Origin: an uncultured Desulfosarcina sp.
GTDB taxonomy: Bacteria > Desulfobacterota > Desulfobacteria > Desulfobacterales > Desulfosarcinaceae
Direction: 5' to 3'
DNA length: 64,000 nt
NCBI RefSeq assembly: GCF_963668215.1
Contig: NZ_OY764190.1
Span: 372,001 to 436,000 of the forward strand
The translations under genes and the position numbers were made by a program. Positions 36,173-45,227 of this stretch are shown piece after piece. The stretch's first letter is position 1. Each line of letters begins with the position of its first letter. The notes under the pieces are model-generated. The model saw only the letters and a list, made by a program, of their open reading frames with translations. It ran no database searches and was not told the origin of the DNA.

Positions 36173-37871
36173 AGTGTTCATCCGCGAAAATAACTAACTG
36201 GAATAAAAAAGAAAAGCGCATTTTATGCTGGTATTTTCTCACTGTCTGTAGTATAAAGTATTTTGCCAAACACTTAAAAATACTACGTAAACAAGAAAAA
36301 GGGCCGACATAAAATGCGCGAGAAACAACAAAAACAAATGCCGCTGATAAGTCTCCCCACGGGTCATCCCAGAGAAGTAGAACTGGAGATGATCAGCAAA
36401 ATCCTGGACAAGACTCCTAACATTTACGATCATGTTCTGCAAGACCTCAACGGTGGCCTCAAGATAGAACGTCAACGAACCGGGGCCAACGGTATGAGTG
36501 CCGAGCAGGTGACCCGCGCCGCGATTGTGATGAAGCTTTTCAACTTCACCTATGAAGACCTCGCCTTTCATATTTCCGATTCCAGATCGCTCAGACGGTT
36601 TTGCAGAATCGGTATTTTCGATAAGGGCTTCAAGAAATCCGCCCTGAATGAAAATATCAAAAGGATCTGCCCTGAGACCTGGGAGCTTATTTCCCTGGAC
36701 CTGTTGGCATATGCGAAGGACAACAACATCGAAAAAGGCAGAACGACCCGAGTCGATTGTACCGTCGTCGAGAGCAACATCCACCCTCCTTGCGATTCCA
36801 TGCAGTTGTATGACGCTGTGCGCGTGCTCGCGCGGTTGTTGACTCAAGCCCGGGATGACTTCAAAATTAAAATCGTTTTCACGGATCATCGTCGCCGTGC
36901 AAAAAGGCGGATGACCGCCATCCAATACGCAAAAGGGAAAAAGCAACGACTGTCTCCGTATAAAGACCTGCTCAAGGTCACCCAAAAGTCCATCGGTTAC
37001 GCGATCAAAGCCGAAGAAACGATAGGCGGAATCTGCACAACCAATTTTGAATTGCTTGGCTTATTGAACAGCATCAAACATTACAGCGATTTGGCCCGTC
37101 AGGTCTACGACCAGACCTATCGCCGGGTTATTCAAGGCGAAAGCGTATCGGCCGACCAGAAGGTATTCTCGATTTTCGAGGAACACACGGACATCATCAT
37201 CAAAGACCGCCGGGATAACCATTATGGCCATAAGATTTGCCTGACCGGTGGAGCCTCGAACCTTATCCTCGATTGTGTCGTTCTTGAGGGCAATCCCGCA
37301 GATAGCACACTGGTTGAACAGATGCTGGATCGCCAGAAATCGGCTTACGGACGCTACCCGCTGAAAGTTGCCCTGGACGGTGGCTTTGCATCCAAAGGCA
37401 ATCTGAACACGGCCAAGGCCAAAGGCGTCAAAGATGTCTGCTTTGCCAAAAAACGGGGTCTTGAAGAGATTGACATGTGTCGCAGTCACTATGTTTACAA
37501 AAAGCTCAGACAGTTCCGTGCCGGTATCGAATCGGGCATATCCTGGCTCAAACGCAGTTTCGGCTTGACCCGGTGCACGTGGAAAGGTTTTCGTTCTTTT
37601 AAAAGCTACGTGCTTTCGTCGGTGGTCGCGGCCAACCTGCTGACGATCGCTCGAAAGCAATTGGCTCCTGCTGGATAACCTCACAACCTGAGAAAATTCA
37701 GTTACTGAAATCCAGAGAGCAGGTGCGTCCGGAGGCGTGCTTTTTTAGAGTATTTACCCATATCCTTGTCGGGCTTTCAATGTGCCGTGTCTTGGAGGAT
37801 TCTATTCCTCACGTTACCCGATTTTTACTTCTCGACGCACTGCTTAAACCTGCAATTTATGGACGGACACT
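36173..37871 (+). mobile_element. ISNCY-family insertion sequence, copy B (1699 bp)
   Basis: Same length and content as copy A, opposite orientation. The ends are AGTGTTCATCC and, inward from the right, AGTGTCCGTCC. ATTT lies on both sides (36169-36172, 37872-37875), a clean 4-bp target duplication. Confidence 0.9.
36314..37678 (+). CDS. ISNCY-family transposase (copy B)
   Basis: A 454-residue DDE transposase that appears identical in translation to copy A. Complete frame with all catalytic acidic motifs, so it is potentially active. It lies on the same strand as the Fe-S gene it interrupts. Confidence 0.9.
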   Translation: MREKQQKQMPLISLPTGHPREVELEMISKILDKTPNIYDHVLQDLNGGLKIERQRTGANGMSAEQVTRAAIVMKLFNFTYEDLAFHISDSRSLRRFCRIGIFDKGFKKSALNENIKRICPETWELISLDLLAYAKDNNIEKGRTTRVDCTVVESNIHPPCDSMQLYDAVRVLARLLTQARDDFKIKIVFTDHRRRAKRRMTAIQYAKGKKQRLSPYKDLLKVTQKSIGYAIKAEETIGGICTTNFELLGLLNSIKHYSDLARQVYDQTYRRVIQGESVSADQKVFSIFEEHTDIIIKDRRDNHYGHKICLTGGASNLILDCVVLEGNPADSTLVEQMLDRQKSAYGRYPLKVALDGGFASKGNLNTAKAKGVKDVCFAKKRGLEEIDMCRSHYVYKKLRQFRAGIESGISWLKRSFGLTRCTWKGFRSFKSYVLSSVVAANLLTIARKQLAPAG

Positions 37872-38989
37872 ATTTAGACCTTAACTGCCCGTCATATGCC
37901 AAATACCGGTTTGAGACATTCTCGCCCGGGGGCAGAATGTGGCTTCTTTATGCGTGGATGAACGGGAAAATCGAACCCGGGAAACGATTTCAGGAAATCA
38001 TGTTCTCATGTGCCTCCTGCAGAAATTGTGTAGAGCATTGTACACTTCCAAAAATCAAGGACCATCTGCTTGATGCATTTACAGCGGGAAAGGAAGAACT
38101 TGTTAACCTGGGAACCGTGCCGTCTTCTGTCAGGGATTGCCTGACCCATGCCTACAGCCATGGGAATCTGTACGGAATTCCGCCCAAAAAGTGGGACGAC
38201 TGGGCAAACGGTCTTGATATCGAGACTTATTCCGGCCAGGATTATCTCTTTTACGTAGGTGATGCCGGAAGCTTTGATCCGCGGGGACAGATAATCGCCG
38301 CATCTGTTGCCTCCCTGTTAAAAAAAGGGGGTATTTCATTTGGTATTCTCGGAAAAGAGGAACGCTGTGACGGCAACGATGTCAAGGCCATGGGAGAAAA
38401 GGAATTGTTCGCCCACCTTGTTGAACAGAATATGAAACGATTTCATGCCCGCGACGTAAAAAAAATTATCACGCTTTCCCCCCATGCCTATAATACCATG
38501 AAAAATGACTATCCCCTTGAAGGGGTAAGTGTCTTCCACTATTCCCAGATCTTTGAAAGAATCATCGATCATTTCACATTTACCCCCCCAGATTCGGCCG
38601 TTACGGTCACCTTTCACGATTCCTGTTATCTCGGGCGGCACAATATGGAATATGCGTCGGCAAGAAGGGTGCTGGGCAAAATCCCTGGCATTGCTCTCGT
38701 TGAAATGGACCGTTGTTTTCAAAATGCTTTTTGCTGCTGCGGCGGCGGTGGAAATGTGTTTACGGATATTTTAGGCGGAGGACCGGAGAGCCCTTCTGCA
38801 AAGAGAATTCATGAAGCATCGGAAACAGGGGCTCAAATTCTCGCGGTGACATGCCCGGTATGTGCAACCATGTTTGAGGATGCGGTAAAATCAGGCAATC
38901 TGGAGAATCGTCTTCAAATCAAAGAACTATCTGAAATAATAACTGAAAGGCTTTTATGAGGGTTAGGCGGCAAAAAAACCTTTTCAGTT

Positions 38990-40297
38990 GTGAGTAGATT
39001 GAAGCATATGAAAAACGATCACGAACACATTCTCGAACAAGCGACTCTGGCCCACCAGGAAGGCAGGCTTGCCGATGCGGAAAAAGCCTATCTGGAGGTA
39101 TTGAGCGAAAGTCCGGATTCGGGATCGGTGCTGAACGCACTTGGAACGGTCTTTTTAGATCAGGCAAAACCGGATCAGGCAAAAAAAGTTTTTGAAAAAG
39201 CCGCCAACCTAACGCCTCCCGATCTGTCGGCCTGCTATAATTTGGGCCGGCTCAAGCAGATGGAGGGAGACGACAAAGGGGCGATAACCATTTACAGGGA
39301 CATCGTTAAGCAACAGCCCCGGTTTGGTTTGGCATGGAACAATATGGGGGTGGCTTTCCGTGAAATCGGCGAGCCGGAGGAGGCCATCTCCTGCTTTCGA
39401 AGAGCTGTGGCATTTTCTCCTGATATGGCGGAGGCATGGAACAACCTGGGCGTGGCCCAGGATGAATTTCATATGACTGAGAACGCCTCCAACTCATACC
39501 AGAAGGCGATTGAATTACAGCCGGATTATGCGTCCGCCCATTTCAATCTCGGCGTCTCTTTACAAAAACTCGGACGATTCGAAGCAGCAGCGAACCATTA
39601 CAAAAAAGTGCTGGAGATCAAGCCGGGCGATGAGGCAGCGAACTTCATGCTCCAGAGCCTGGGGACCTCGACAACACCCGATGCCGCACCGGCGCAGCAT
39701 GTTCGCAGGATTTTCGATCAGTGTGCCGGAACGTTTGAAAAAACCCTGGTCAACGATCTGGAATACAGGACCCCTGAACTTCTGTTCAACCTCGTTCGCC
39801 CGCACCTGCAAAAGGATCTGACGGTTCTGGATCTTGGATGCGGCACCGGTTTGGGCTCGCAATTCTACCGGCCTTATGCAAAAAACCTGATCGGTGTCGA
39901 TGTGTCGTCCAAGATGCTCCAGAAGGCTTCGGAGAAAAATGTCTACGACGATCTCATCGTCTTTGACGTCCTTCAGGACTGGTCGTTCGACCAACCATTC
40001 GATCTTATTTACAGCTCTGACGTATTTGTCTATTTCGGGAATCTGGATTCGATCATGCGATCGGCATCATCCCATCTTGTTCGCGGAGGGATGATTGCCT
40101 TTTCAGTTGAGAAATTGGAAGGTGACAGCACAGAATATCGACTGTTTCCCAGTGGACGTTATGCCCATTCTCAACAGTATATAAGGAACTGCCTGAAACA
40201 TCATGGATTCACGCCCATTGAGGAGACCGACGCCTCTATCCGCAAGCAGTCCGGGGATGAAGTCAAAGGATTGCTCATTGTGGCCCAAAAAGGATGA
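38990..40297 (+). CDS. TPR-repeat protein fused to a SAM methyltransferase
   Basis: 435 residues from GTG, or 429 from ATG 39008; neither has a strong ribosome site. Residues ~10-225 form about six TPRs (for example AWNNLGVAQDEF, AHFNLGVSLQKLGRFEAA). From ~255 a class I methyltransferase follows, with VLDLGCGTGLGSQ as motif I (~279-291), GVDVSSKML, and DLIYSSDVFVYF. TPR-methyltransferase fusions occur in many Proteobacteria, and the TPRs probably position a protein or lipid acceptor. It starts 31 bases after the Fe-S pseudogene, but a link is unclear. Confidence 0.8.
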   Translation: MSRLKHMKNDHEHILEQATLAHQEGRLADAEKAYLEVLSESPDSGSVLNALGTVFLDQAKPDQAKKVFEKAANLTPPDLSACYNLGRLKQMEGDDKGAITIYRDIVKQQPRFGLAWNNMGVAFREIGEPEEAISCFRRAVAFSPDMAEAWNNLGVAQDEFHMTENASNSYQKAIELQPDYASAHFNLGVSLQKLGRFEAAANHYKKVLEIKPGDEAANFMLQSLGTSTTPDAAPAQHVRRIFDQCAGTFEKTLVNDLEYRTPELLFNLVRPHLQKDLTVLDLGCGTGLGSQFYRPYAKNLIGVDVSSKMLQKASEKNVYDDLIVFDVLQDWSFDQPFDLIYSSDVFVYFGNLDSIMRSASSHLVRGGMIAFSVEKLEGDSTEYRLFPSGRYAHSQQYIRNCLKHHGFTPIEETDASIRKQSGDEVKGLLIVAQKG

Positions 40298-40317
40298 AAG
40301 AGAGATAGATCTGGAGG

Positions 40318-40692
40318 TTAGCCGTTTGGGCAGCGATCCACTATCCACCGCATCACCAACGCCACCACAAACGCAATTTCATAATCGTCAAGCGCCCTCC
40401 CCTTTTCAATCCGGTACCATTTCCAAAGGCATCCCCGGCAGCAGGTGGCGGTCGCATGCTGAGCGATAAATACCGGATGCCCTCTCATCGGCGTCTGCTT
40501 GCCCTCGTTTTTGGGAGACGCCGGCGCCAACCTCGCGGTGACAAAGTCCATGGCATGGGAACGGATGGTATCGATGCCCTTGCCCCGGATGTATTGCCGG
40601 TCCTTATCGGCCAATTTGAACCGGGATCGAAATTTTGATTTCTCGAGGGCGGTGAGTGCTATTGAAATCTTATCTGCCATCCGATTCACCAC
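40318..40692 (-). CDS. DUF4186-family protein
   Basis: 124 residues. The sequence has the family's conserved features: KSKFRSRFKL (~19-28), a Lys/Arg-rich middle, then GKQTPMRGHPVFIAQHATAT followed by CCRGCLWKW and a helical end. The histidines and the CCxxC group suggest metal binding, but the function is unknown. It converges with the TPR-methyltransferase gene, with a 20-base gap. Confidence 0.8.
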   Translation of the reverse strand: MVNRMADKISIALTALEKSKFRSRFKLADKDRQYIRGKGIDTIRSHAMDFVTARLAPASPKNEGKQTPMRGHPVFIAQHATATCCRGCLWKWYRIEKGRALDDYEIAFVVALVMRWIVDRCPNG

Positions 40693-40971
40693 ATCTATGA
40701 ACTTTTATCGTTTGAATGCATATACTTTTTTGTTAAACTTCCATGGTGCTGCGAACCTGTTCCATTAATATTTACCATGAACCATTGAATGAAGAAAACG
40801 GTTCCTTTTTCATGCGAATGTAGAATCTGACTCTCGACTTCATCTGTCCGTGCGTTGATACTGCTCTTTCCATTGCATACAGACGCAACCAATATCTTTT
40901 CTCTATCGTATAGATCCAAAAAAATCTTGCCGATTTGAAGGCAATTCCCGTCTTGCCGGTTGGAGGTCCCA

Positions 40972-41799
40972 ATGCATCCCGATCGACCAAGCAACGCAGA
41001 AACGCAGTTTATTGAAATGCAAGGAGGTGTGGCCGCCTATACGAATGAAGGCTCCGGGCCGGTGATAGTCTGCGTGCATGGTATTCCAGGATCTACATTC
41101 GATTTTCGATGGTTGGCGCCAGCCTTAAGCCAAAATTTAAGCGTAATACGGATCGATCTGCCCGGATTCGGAAAAACGCCAAAAGCATCACATCCAGGTC
41201 CGGATATGGACGGCATGGCCCGGTTCGTTTTGCAATTTATCGATTTCATGGAGTTCGATAGCGTCTCTTTGATAGGTCATTCTCTTGGCGGGGCTATCGC
41301 AACGCAGGCAGCGGCAATGGATGAACGTATTCTTGCCCTGGTTCTGGTTTCATCGGCCGGCCCATACTCCCATCGCGGTCACTTCCCGAAAACCTATAAA
41401 GCCCTGTTGCCATTCGCGCGCAACCCGGTTACTCGTCCCTTAATCGTCTCTATGGGCAGGAAAGCATTGAGATGGGCAGGGTTCCATATTGGAAACTCCG
41501 CTGAAACGGTAGTAACGGCTTTACAATGTGCGGCAAGTATTAATTTTAAACGGCATGGCGAGACGCTAAAAGAGTTGACCAAACCGACAATGGTCACCTG
41601 GGCGAAGGATGACAGCATCGTTGAACCACGGATAGGCGAAATCCTGAAAGAGATAGCTCCTGCCGGGCCACGCTTGCAATTCGAGACGGGTGGACACAAT
41701 ATTCAAAAAACACGTGCTGTTGAGATGGCCCAAATGCTTTTTCCGTGGATTCAAGAGGAAGTGAATCTATTCCTGGATCGAAGTAAATCCGTTTTATAA
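40972..41799 (+). CDS. Alpha/beta hydrolase
   Basis: 275 residues; the ATG at 40972 has GGAGG five bases before it (a TTG 12 bases earlier is possible but without a site). Oxyanion-hole region VHGIPGS (~31-37), nucleophile elbow GHSLGG (~103-108, Ser105), acid in AKDDSIV (~218), and His in GGHNI (~245). The fold fits carboxylesterases, haloalkane dehalogenase-like and ring-cleavage hydrolases. It is followed by an exported amidohydrolase on the same strand. The substrate is unknown. Confidence 0.85.
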   Translation: MHPDRPSNAETQFIEMQGGVAAYTNEGSGPVIVCVHGIPGSTFDFRWLAPALSQNLSVIRIDLPGFGKTPKASHPGPDMDGMARFVLQFIDFMEFDSVSLIGHSLGGAIATQAAAMDERILALVLVSSAGPYSHRGHFPKTYKALLPFARNPVTRPLIVSMGRKALRWAGFHIGNSAETVVTALQCAASINFKRHGETLKELTKPTMVTWAKDDSIVEPRIGEILKEIAPAGPRLQFETGGHNIQKTRAVEMAQMLFPWIQEEVNLFLDRSKSVL

Positions 41800-41850
41800 C
41801 TTTACCGACCGCAATCTTTCTTTAAAAATTTCGTATATAGGGGGCTTATC

Positions 41851-43299
41851 ATGTCGACCGGCGACTCACTGCGTCTGACATACCTGATCGCCATTTGTGC
41901 ACTGTGGGTTCAAATGGCCGGAATGGCTATTGCCTCCGACAAAAGAATTACCGTATTTATTCATGCCAGTCTCATTCCCATGACCTCCGAGACTGTAATT
42001 CCCGATCAGACCGTGGTCATCGAAGGAAAACAAATTCTCTCAGTCGGGTCTTCCAGCCAAATAAATACCCCGCCCAATTCAACCGTAATTGACTGTCGGA
42101 ATGCGTTTCTGATGCCCGGCTTGGCCGACATGCATATCCATTTTCGGCAGGGTTGGTTTGATGAGAAAAAACCTGTGTCACCTTTGAAGCTGTTTCTTGC
42201 CAATGGTGTCACGACCGTTCGCTGTTTCGGGACGAGAAGTCAAAGAAACCACTATGCTTTTGCATGGCGCAAAAAAATCGAAACCGGTGATCTGGCCGGG
42301 CCGAATATAATCCCCTGCGGTCCGCAACTTCGGGGACATTTTAAAGAAAATCCGGAAAACATCGTCATCAGACAAAAATACCAGCACTACGATTTTATTA
42401 AGGTTTACTCTTTTGTAACCAGAGAAGAATTCCATTCGATCATGTCTACTGCAAAAAAACTCGACGTATACGTTGCCGGGCACATCCCGTTTCAGGTCGG
42501 ACTGGATGGCGTTATGGCGGAAGGAATGAATGAAATCGCCCATATCGAAGAGTTCCTGTGGGAGTTTTCCGACCTGGATCGCAAACGGTATTTCGAAAAC
42601 GAAGGCGATTGGATGACGTATGCGATTCAGACCACGTTCAATCGATTCAGCCCATTGCTTCAGCTTCCTCCCGAGGAACAGGAGCAAGAGATAGAAGCCA
42701 TGGTGACTGCGCTTGTGGACAGACTCAAAGCAAAGCCGATTCCGGTTTGCACGACGCTGGTCATAGACGATGTGATTGTTCAAAAATTGTTCGACCCGAA
42801 GCGTTTTTTAGAAAAACCGGAGAACCGGTACCTGCCGTCAAACTACCTTGAACGGTTTCGCATAGGCCGTGATAAGCATCAATTGCAGTTCAAGGACGGA
42901 GAAGTGTTCGCGCCGTTTAAATACCTGCTGGACAAAAAGCTGCTTGTGGCCTTGAAAGCGATAAACACCCCATTGCTGCTTTCGACAGACGCAGGAACCG
43001 ACGGCATGGGGATCGTGCCGGGGTTCTCCTTGCATGATGAACTCGCGATCCTGGTCGAAAACGGATTTACCCCTTATGAAGCCCTTGCCGCCGGGACTGT
43101 TGTGGCATCGAAAATCGTGCAACGAATGAATGGATGGGATGCGTTTGGCACCATTGAGTCGGGAAAATGCGCCGATTTGCTCTTACTTCAGGAAAACCCG
43201 CTTGACGATGTCGCCAACGCCCGCAAAATTCTCGGCGTCATGGCTGCCGGCCGGTGGTATGATCGAAAGGCGATCTCGGAAATGTTAGCGATTAAATAA
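41851..43299 (+). CDS. Exported amidohydrolase
   Basis: 482 residues with an N-terminal hydrophobic stretch (LTYLIAICALWVQMAGMAIA) fitting a signal peptide. The metal-binding H-x-H is in ADMHIHF (~92-97). Further ligands are likely His in AGHIPF and AHIEEF, and Asp in LLSTDAGTDG (~376). The C-terminal strand, with GTIESGKCADLLLL, is the usual composite-sandwich end of the family. It would hydrolyse a C-N bond, possibly a cyclic amide or peptide, outside the cytoplasm. It may pair with the upstream hydrolase. Confidence 0.8.
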   Translation: MSTGDSLRLTYLIAICALWVQMAGMAIASDKRITVFIHASLIPMTSETVIPDQTVVIEGKQILSVGSSSQINTPPNSTVIDCRNAFLMPGLADMHIHFRQGWFDEKKPVSPLKLFLANGVTTVRCFGTRSQRNHYAFAWRKKIETGDLAGPNIIPCGPQLRGHFKENPENIVIRQKYQHYDFIKVYSFVTREEFHSIMSTAKKLDVYVAGHIPFQVGLDGVMAEGMNEIAHIEEFLWEFSDLDRKRYFENEGDWMTYAIQTTFNRFSPLLQLPPEEQEQEIEAMVTALVDRLKAKPIPVCTTLVIDDVIVQKLFDPKRFLEKPENRYLPSNYLERFRIGRDKHQLQFKDGEVFAPFKYLLDKKLLVALKAINTPLLLSTDAGTDGMGIVPGFSLHDELAILVENGFTPYEALAAGTVVASKIVQRMNGWDAFGTIESGKCADLLLLQENPLDDVANARKILGVMAAGRWYDRKAISEMLAIK

Positions 43300-43347
43300 T
43301 ACGTAAGAATTCAAGCTGTGGGGCAGGTTTGGGAAGCACAACGAATT

Positions 43348-43382
43348 AAGGGGTTGCAGACTTCAGTCTGCAACCCCTTTTC
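43348..43382. terminator. Bidirectional terminator
   Basis: A 15-bp perfect stem (AAGGGGTTGCAGACT / AGTCTGCAACCCCTT) with a two-base loop and A/T-rich flanks, placed between the convergent amidohydrolase and UxaA-type genes. Confidence 0.85.
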
Positions 43383-43404
43383 CCAGGAACCAATGGTTAT
43401 CAAC

Positions 43405-44592
43405 TCAGAATCTGGGTCCTTCCAGGTACAGGTCAATCGGTTCGTTATACGCCATGGTTTCGTTTCGTGAAAGCGTACCGGAAGCGATATCGATCACGGT
43501 CTGGTAGAGCCGTTCTCCCGCCTGCTCCGGATCTTCCGTTCCTTCGATCACGGTACCCGAGTAAAAATCGATATTGTCTCCGGTCATTTCGTAAGTCTTG
43601 GGGTTGGCGGTGCACCACATAAAGGGTGTTACCACCGAAGGCGTGCCTTCCAAAAGGTCGCGGCCGGCCATGCCTCCGCCTCCCAATTGGAACATGACAA
43701 GATTGGCGCCCGCCGCCGCGTATCCAACAAAAATGGAATAGGCCCCCATCCAGTTATCCACAAAGTACAGCCCCTTTCCTTTCGGCCTCTCCGCGTATTG
43801 GAGAACGCCCTGAAGCGGTGTCGTACCCGCTTTGTAAATGGCCCCCAGGCTTTTTTCTTCCAGGGAACTGAGGCCCGCCTTGATATTGGCCGGGATGGGG
43901 TTGATGGTTCGGATGTCCAGACCGGTGGATTTGGCCAGGTTTTCCCGATGGGCCACGGCGTCCAGAAGCGCAGTGGCCACCTCCGGGCTTACCGCCCGTT
44001 TGGCCATCGCCTGCTCGGCCCCGATGATTTCGGTGGTTTCGCCAAAGAAAGTGGTACCCCCGGCGTTGACGATCTTGTCAAAAAGATATCCCACGGCCGG
44101 GTTGCCTGCAATGCCGGAGGTGGTATCGGAATACCCGCACTTCACGCCCACGCAGAGGTGTTCGTCCCCGACCTCTTCCCGCCTCAGTTTGGATGCCTCG
44201 TACACCATCATCCGTGCCAGCTGACACCCTTTTGCAATGGCCCGGTAGATGCCGCCTTCCTTTACCGGATCGACGACTTCCACCCGCTTGCCGCTTACAG
44301 CGATTTCATCCGCCAGGCGTTCGGCCGCCAGTTCCGGATATCCGGCACCCGGGCTGGCCGCATGCACGATCACCGAATCAACGTTGGGGTTCAAGCCGAG
44401 CCCGATCAGAACCCGGGCCACCCTTTCCCGATCCTCAGCGGTGCGACCGGAACCGTGGTCCACCGTTTGAATGGTCTTGGTGCCAACGACAAAGTCACTG
44501 ATCGACTTGGAGATGAGGCCCTGAGGAATGACCAGCACGTGGTTCCGGGTTCCCACCGACCCGTCAGGCCGTATATAACCTAAAAAGCTCAT
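43405..44592 (-). CDS. UxaA/GarD-type lyase large subunit (SuyB- or altronate-dehydratase-like)
   Basis: 395 residues (~42 kDa). Signature features of the C-terminal dehydratase domain: RPDGSVGTRNHVLVIP near the start, CVGVKCGYSDTTSGIAGNPA (~147-166) and GGTTFFGET (~178). It lacks the N-terminal SAF domain, which is encoded by the preceding gene. It probably binds Fe or another divalent metal and eliminates water, or sulfite in SuyAB, from a hydroxy acid. TAA/ATG of the two genes overlap, so translation is coupled. Substrate candidates are altronate or galactarate-like acids or (R)-sulfolactate; sequence alone cannot decide. Confidence 0.8.
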   Translation of the reverse strand: MSFLGYIRPDGSVGTRNHVLVIPQGLISKSISDFVVGTKTIQTVDHGSGRTAEDRERVARVLIGLGLNPNVDSVIVHAASPGAGYPELAAERLADEIAVSGKRVEVVDPVKEGGIYRAIAKGCQLARMMVYEASKLRREEVGDEHLCVGVKCGYSDTTSGIAGNPAVGYLFDKIVNAGGTTFFGETTEIIGAEQAMAKRAVSPEVATALLDAVAHRENLAKSTGLDIRTINPIPANIKAGLSSLEEKSLGAIYKAGTTPLQGVLQYAERPKGKGLYFVDNWMGAYSIFVGYAAAGANLVMFQLGGGGMAGRDLLEGTPSVVTPFMWCTANPKTYEMTGDNIDFYSGTVIEGTEDPEQAGERLYQTVIDIASGTLSRNETMAYNEPIDLYLEGPRF

Positions 44593-44897
44593 TATTCTTT
44601 ACTCCTTTCCAGGTCTCCCCGTGCCCGGGTGCCTTCCAGGTTGTGAACGTGTACCAGTTCGCCCTTTGCAATCGGTTGGCTGGCCATGCCGATGGTCTCC
44701 CCATATTTCAGGATCATGGCCCCCTTGGGGATGTCTTCTACGGCAATTTTAAAGCCAAAGGGAATGTCTTCCGTGGCGATCACGGTATAAACCTCCTCGC
44801 CCCGGGGGATCTCTACCGTGTCCCCGGATTGGATTTCTTTGAGGGTGGTTGCCACATTATCCTTGGGGTTCATGATGAGCGCGCGTTTCGCGGGCAT
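44592..44897 (-). CDS. SAF-domain small subunit of the UxaA/SuyA-type lyase
   Basis: 101 residues with AAGGAGGAAGG upstream. The SAF domain is recognisable (DNVATTLKEIQSGD, EDIPFGFKIAVEDIPKG, IKYGE-like loop with ILKYGETIG). In single-chain altronate dehydratases it is fused in front of the large domain; separate small subunits occur in (R)-sulfolactate sulfo-lyase and several unassigned family members. A His-rich end (LVHVHNLEG) is typical. It is the first gene of a two-gene operon running from the promoter at ~45056. Confidence 0.8.
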   Translation of the reverse strand: MPAKRALIMNPKDNVATTLKEIQSGDTVEIPRGEEVYTVIATEDIPFGFKIAVEDIPKGAMILKYGETIGMASQPIAKGELVHVHNLEGTRARGDLERSKE

Positions 44898-45227
44898 GGA
44901 TCCTTCCTCCTTGAAAAATAGTGTGATGCGGCTATAAAATTTTCGTGGCCGGTCCGGCTTTTACCTTAATAATCAATCGCAATCCGGCCTCGACAAAACA
45001 TGTGACCAATAATTTGTCTGATGAATTATATATAAAGTTGCCAGACAACATGTCAAATGTTTTTTATTTTATCCGATGAAAAATATTGCTGCGGTTCGAT
45101 TGGTTTGGAGGGACAGGGTGGGAATCATTTTGGCCGCCGGGGCGTTGGCAAGGGCCATCGCCCGGCGAGGAACCAAATGATCGTTGGGGTCGGTCTCGAT
45201 GAAAAAGGCCAACCGACCTGATACAAC
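44898..45227. other. Intergenic region containing the lyase operon promoter
   Basis: No gene is seen. The part at 45025-45056 contains a promoter and operator-like palindrome (listed separately). The rest is AT-rich. Confidence 0.6.
45025..45056 (-). promoter_or_regulatory. Promoter and operator of the lyase operon
   Basis: TTGACA (45056-45051) with a TATATA/TATAAT-like -10 (45034-45025) on the minus strand. Between them is a 13-base palindrome GTTGTCTGGCAAC (45049-45037). The same -35 plus TTGTC-x-GG pattern recurs before the hydroxyacid dehydrogenase (46174-46201): 16 of 20 bases agree. The adjacent GntR/FCD protein is the likely binder. A further TTGTCTG copy lies at 45014-45020. Confidence 0.65.

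Larger units (their letters stand above)
36105..38959 (+). pseudogene. Fe-S reductase (GlcF/HdrD-like), split by ISNCY copy B
   Basis: The start ATG at 36105 is preceded by GGAGG. The first 22 codons contain CFRCGYCKFPG, part of a cluster motif. The IS separates them from LDLNCPSYAKY, the rest of that motif. The remainder has CASCRNCVEHC, HDSCYLGRHN, CCCGGGGN and CPVCATM. Deleting 36173-37875 (IS plus one ATTT) rejoins an exact 383-residue frame. As it stands the 3' ORF could only start inside the IS and would lack the first cluster. It completes the operon at 33685. Confidence 0.85.
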
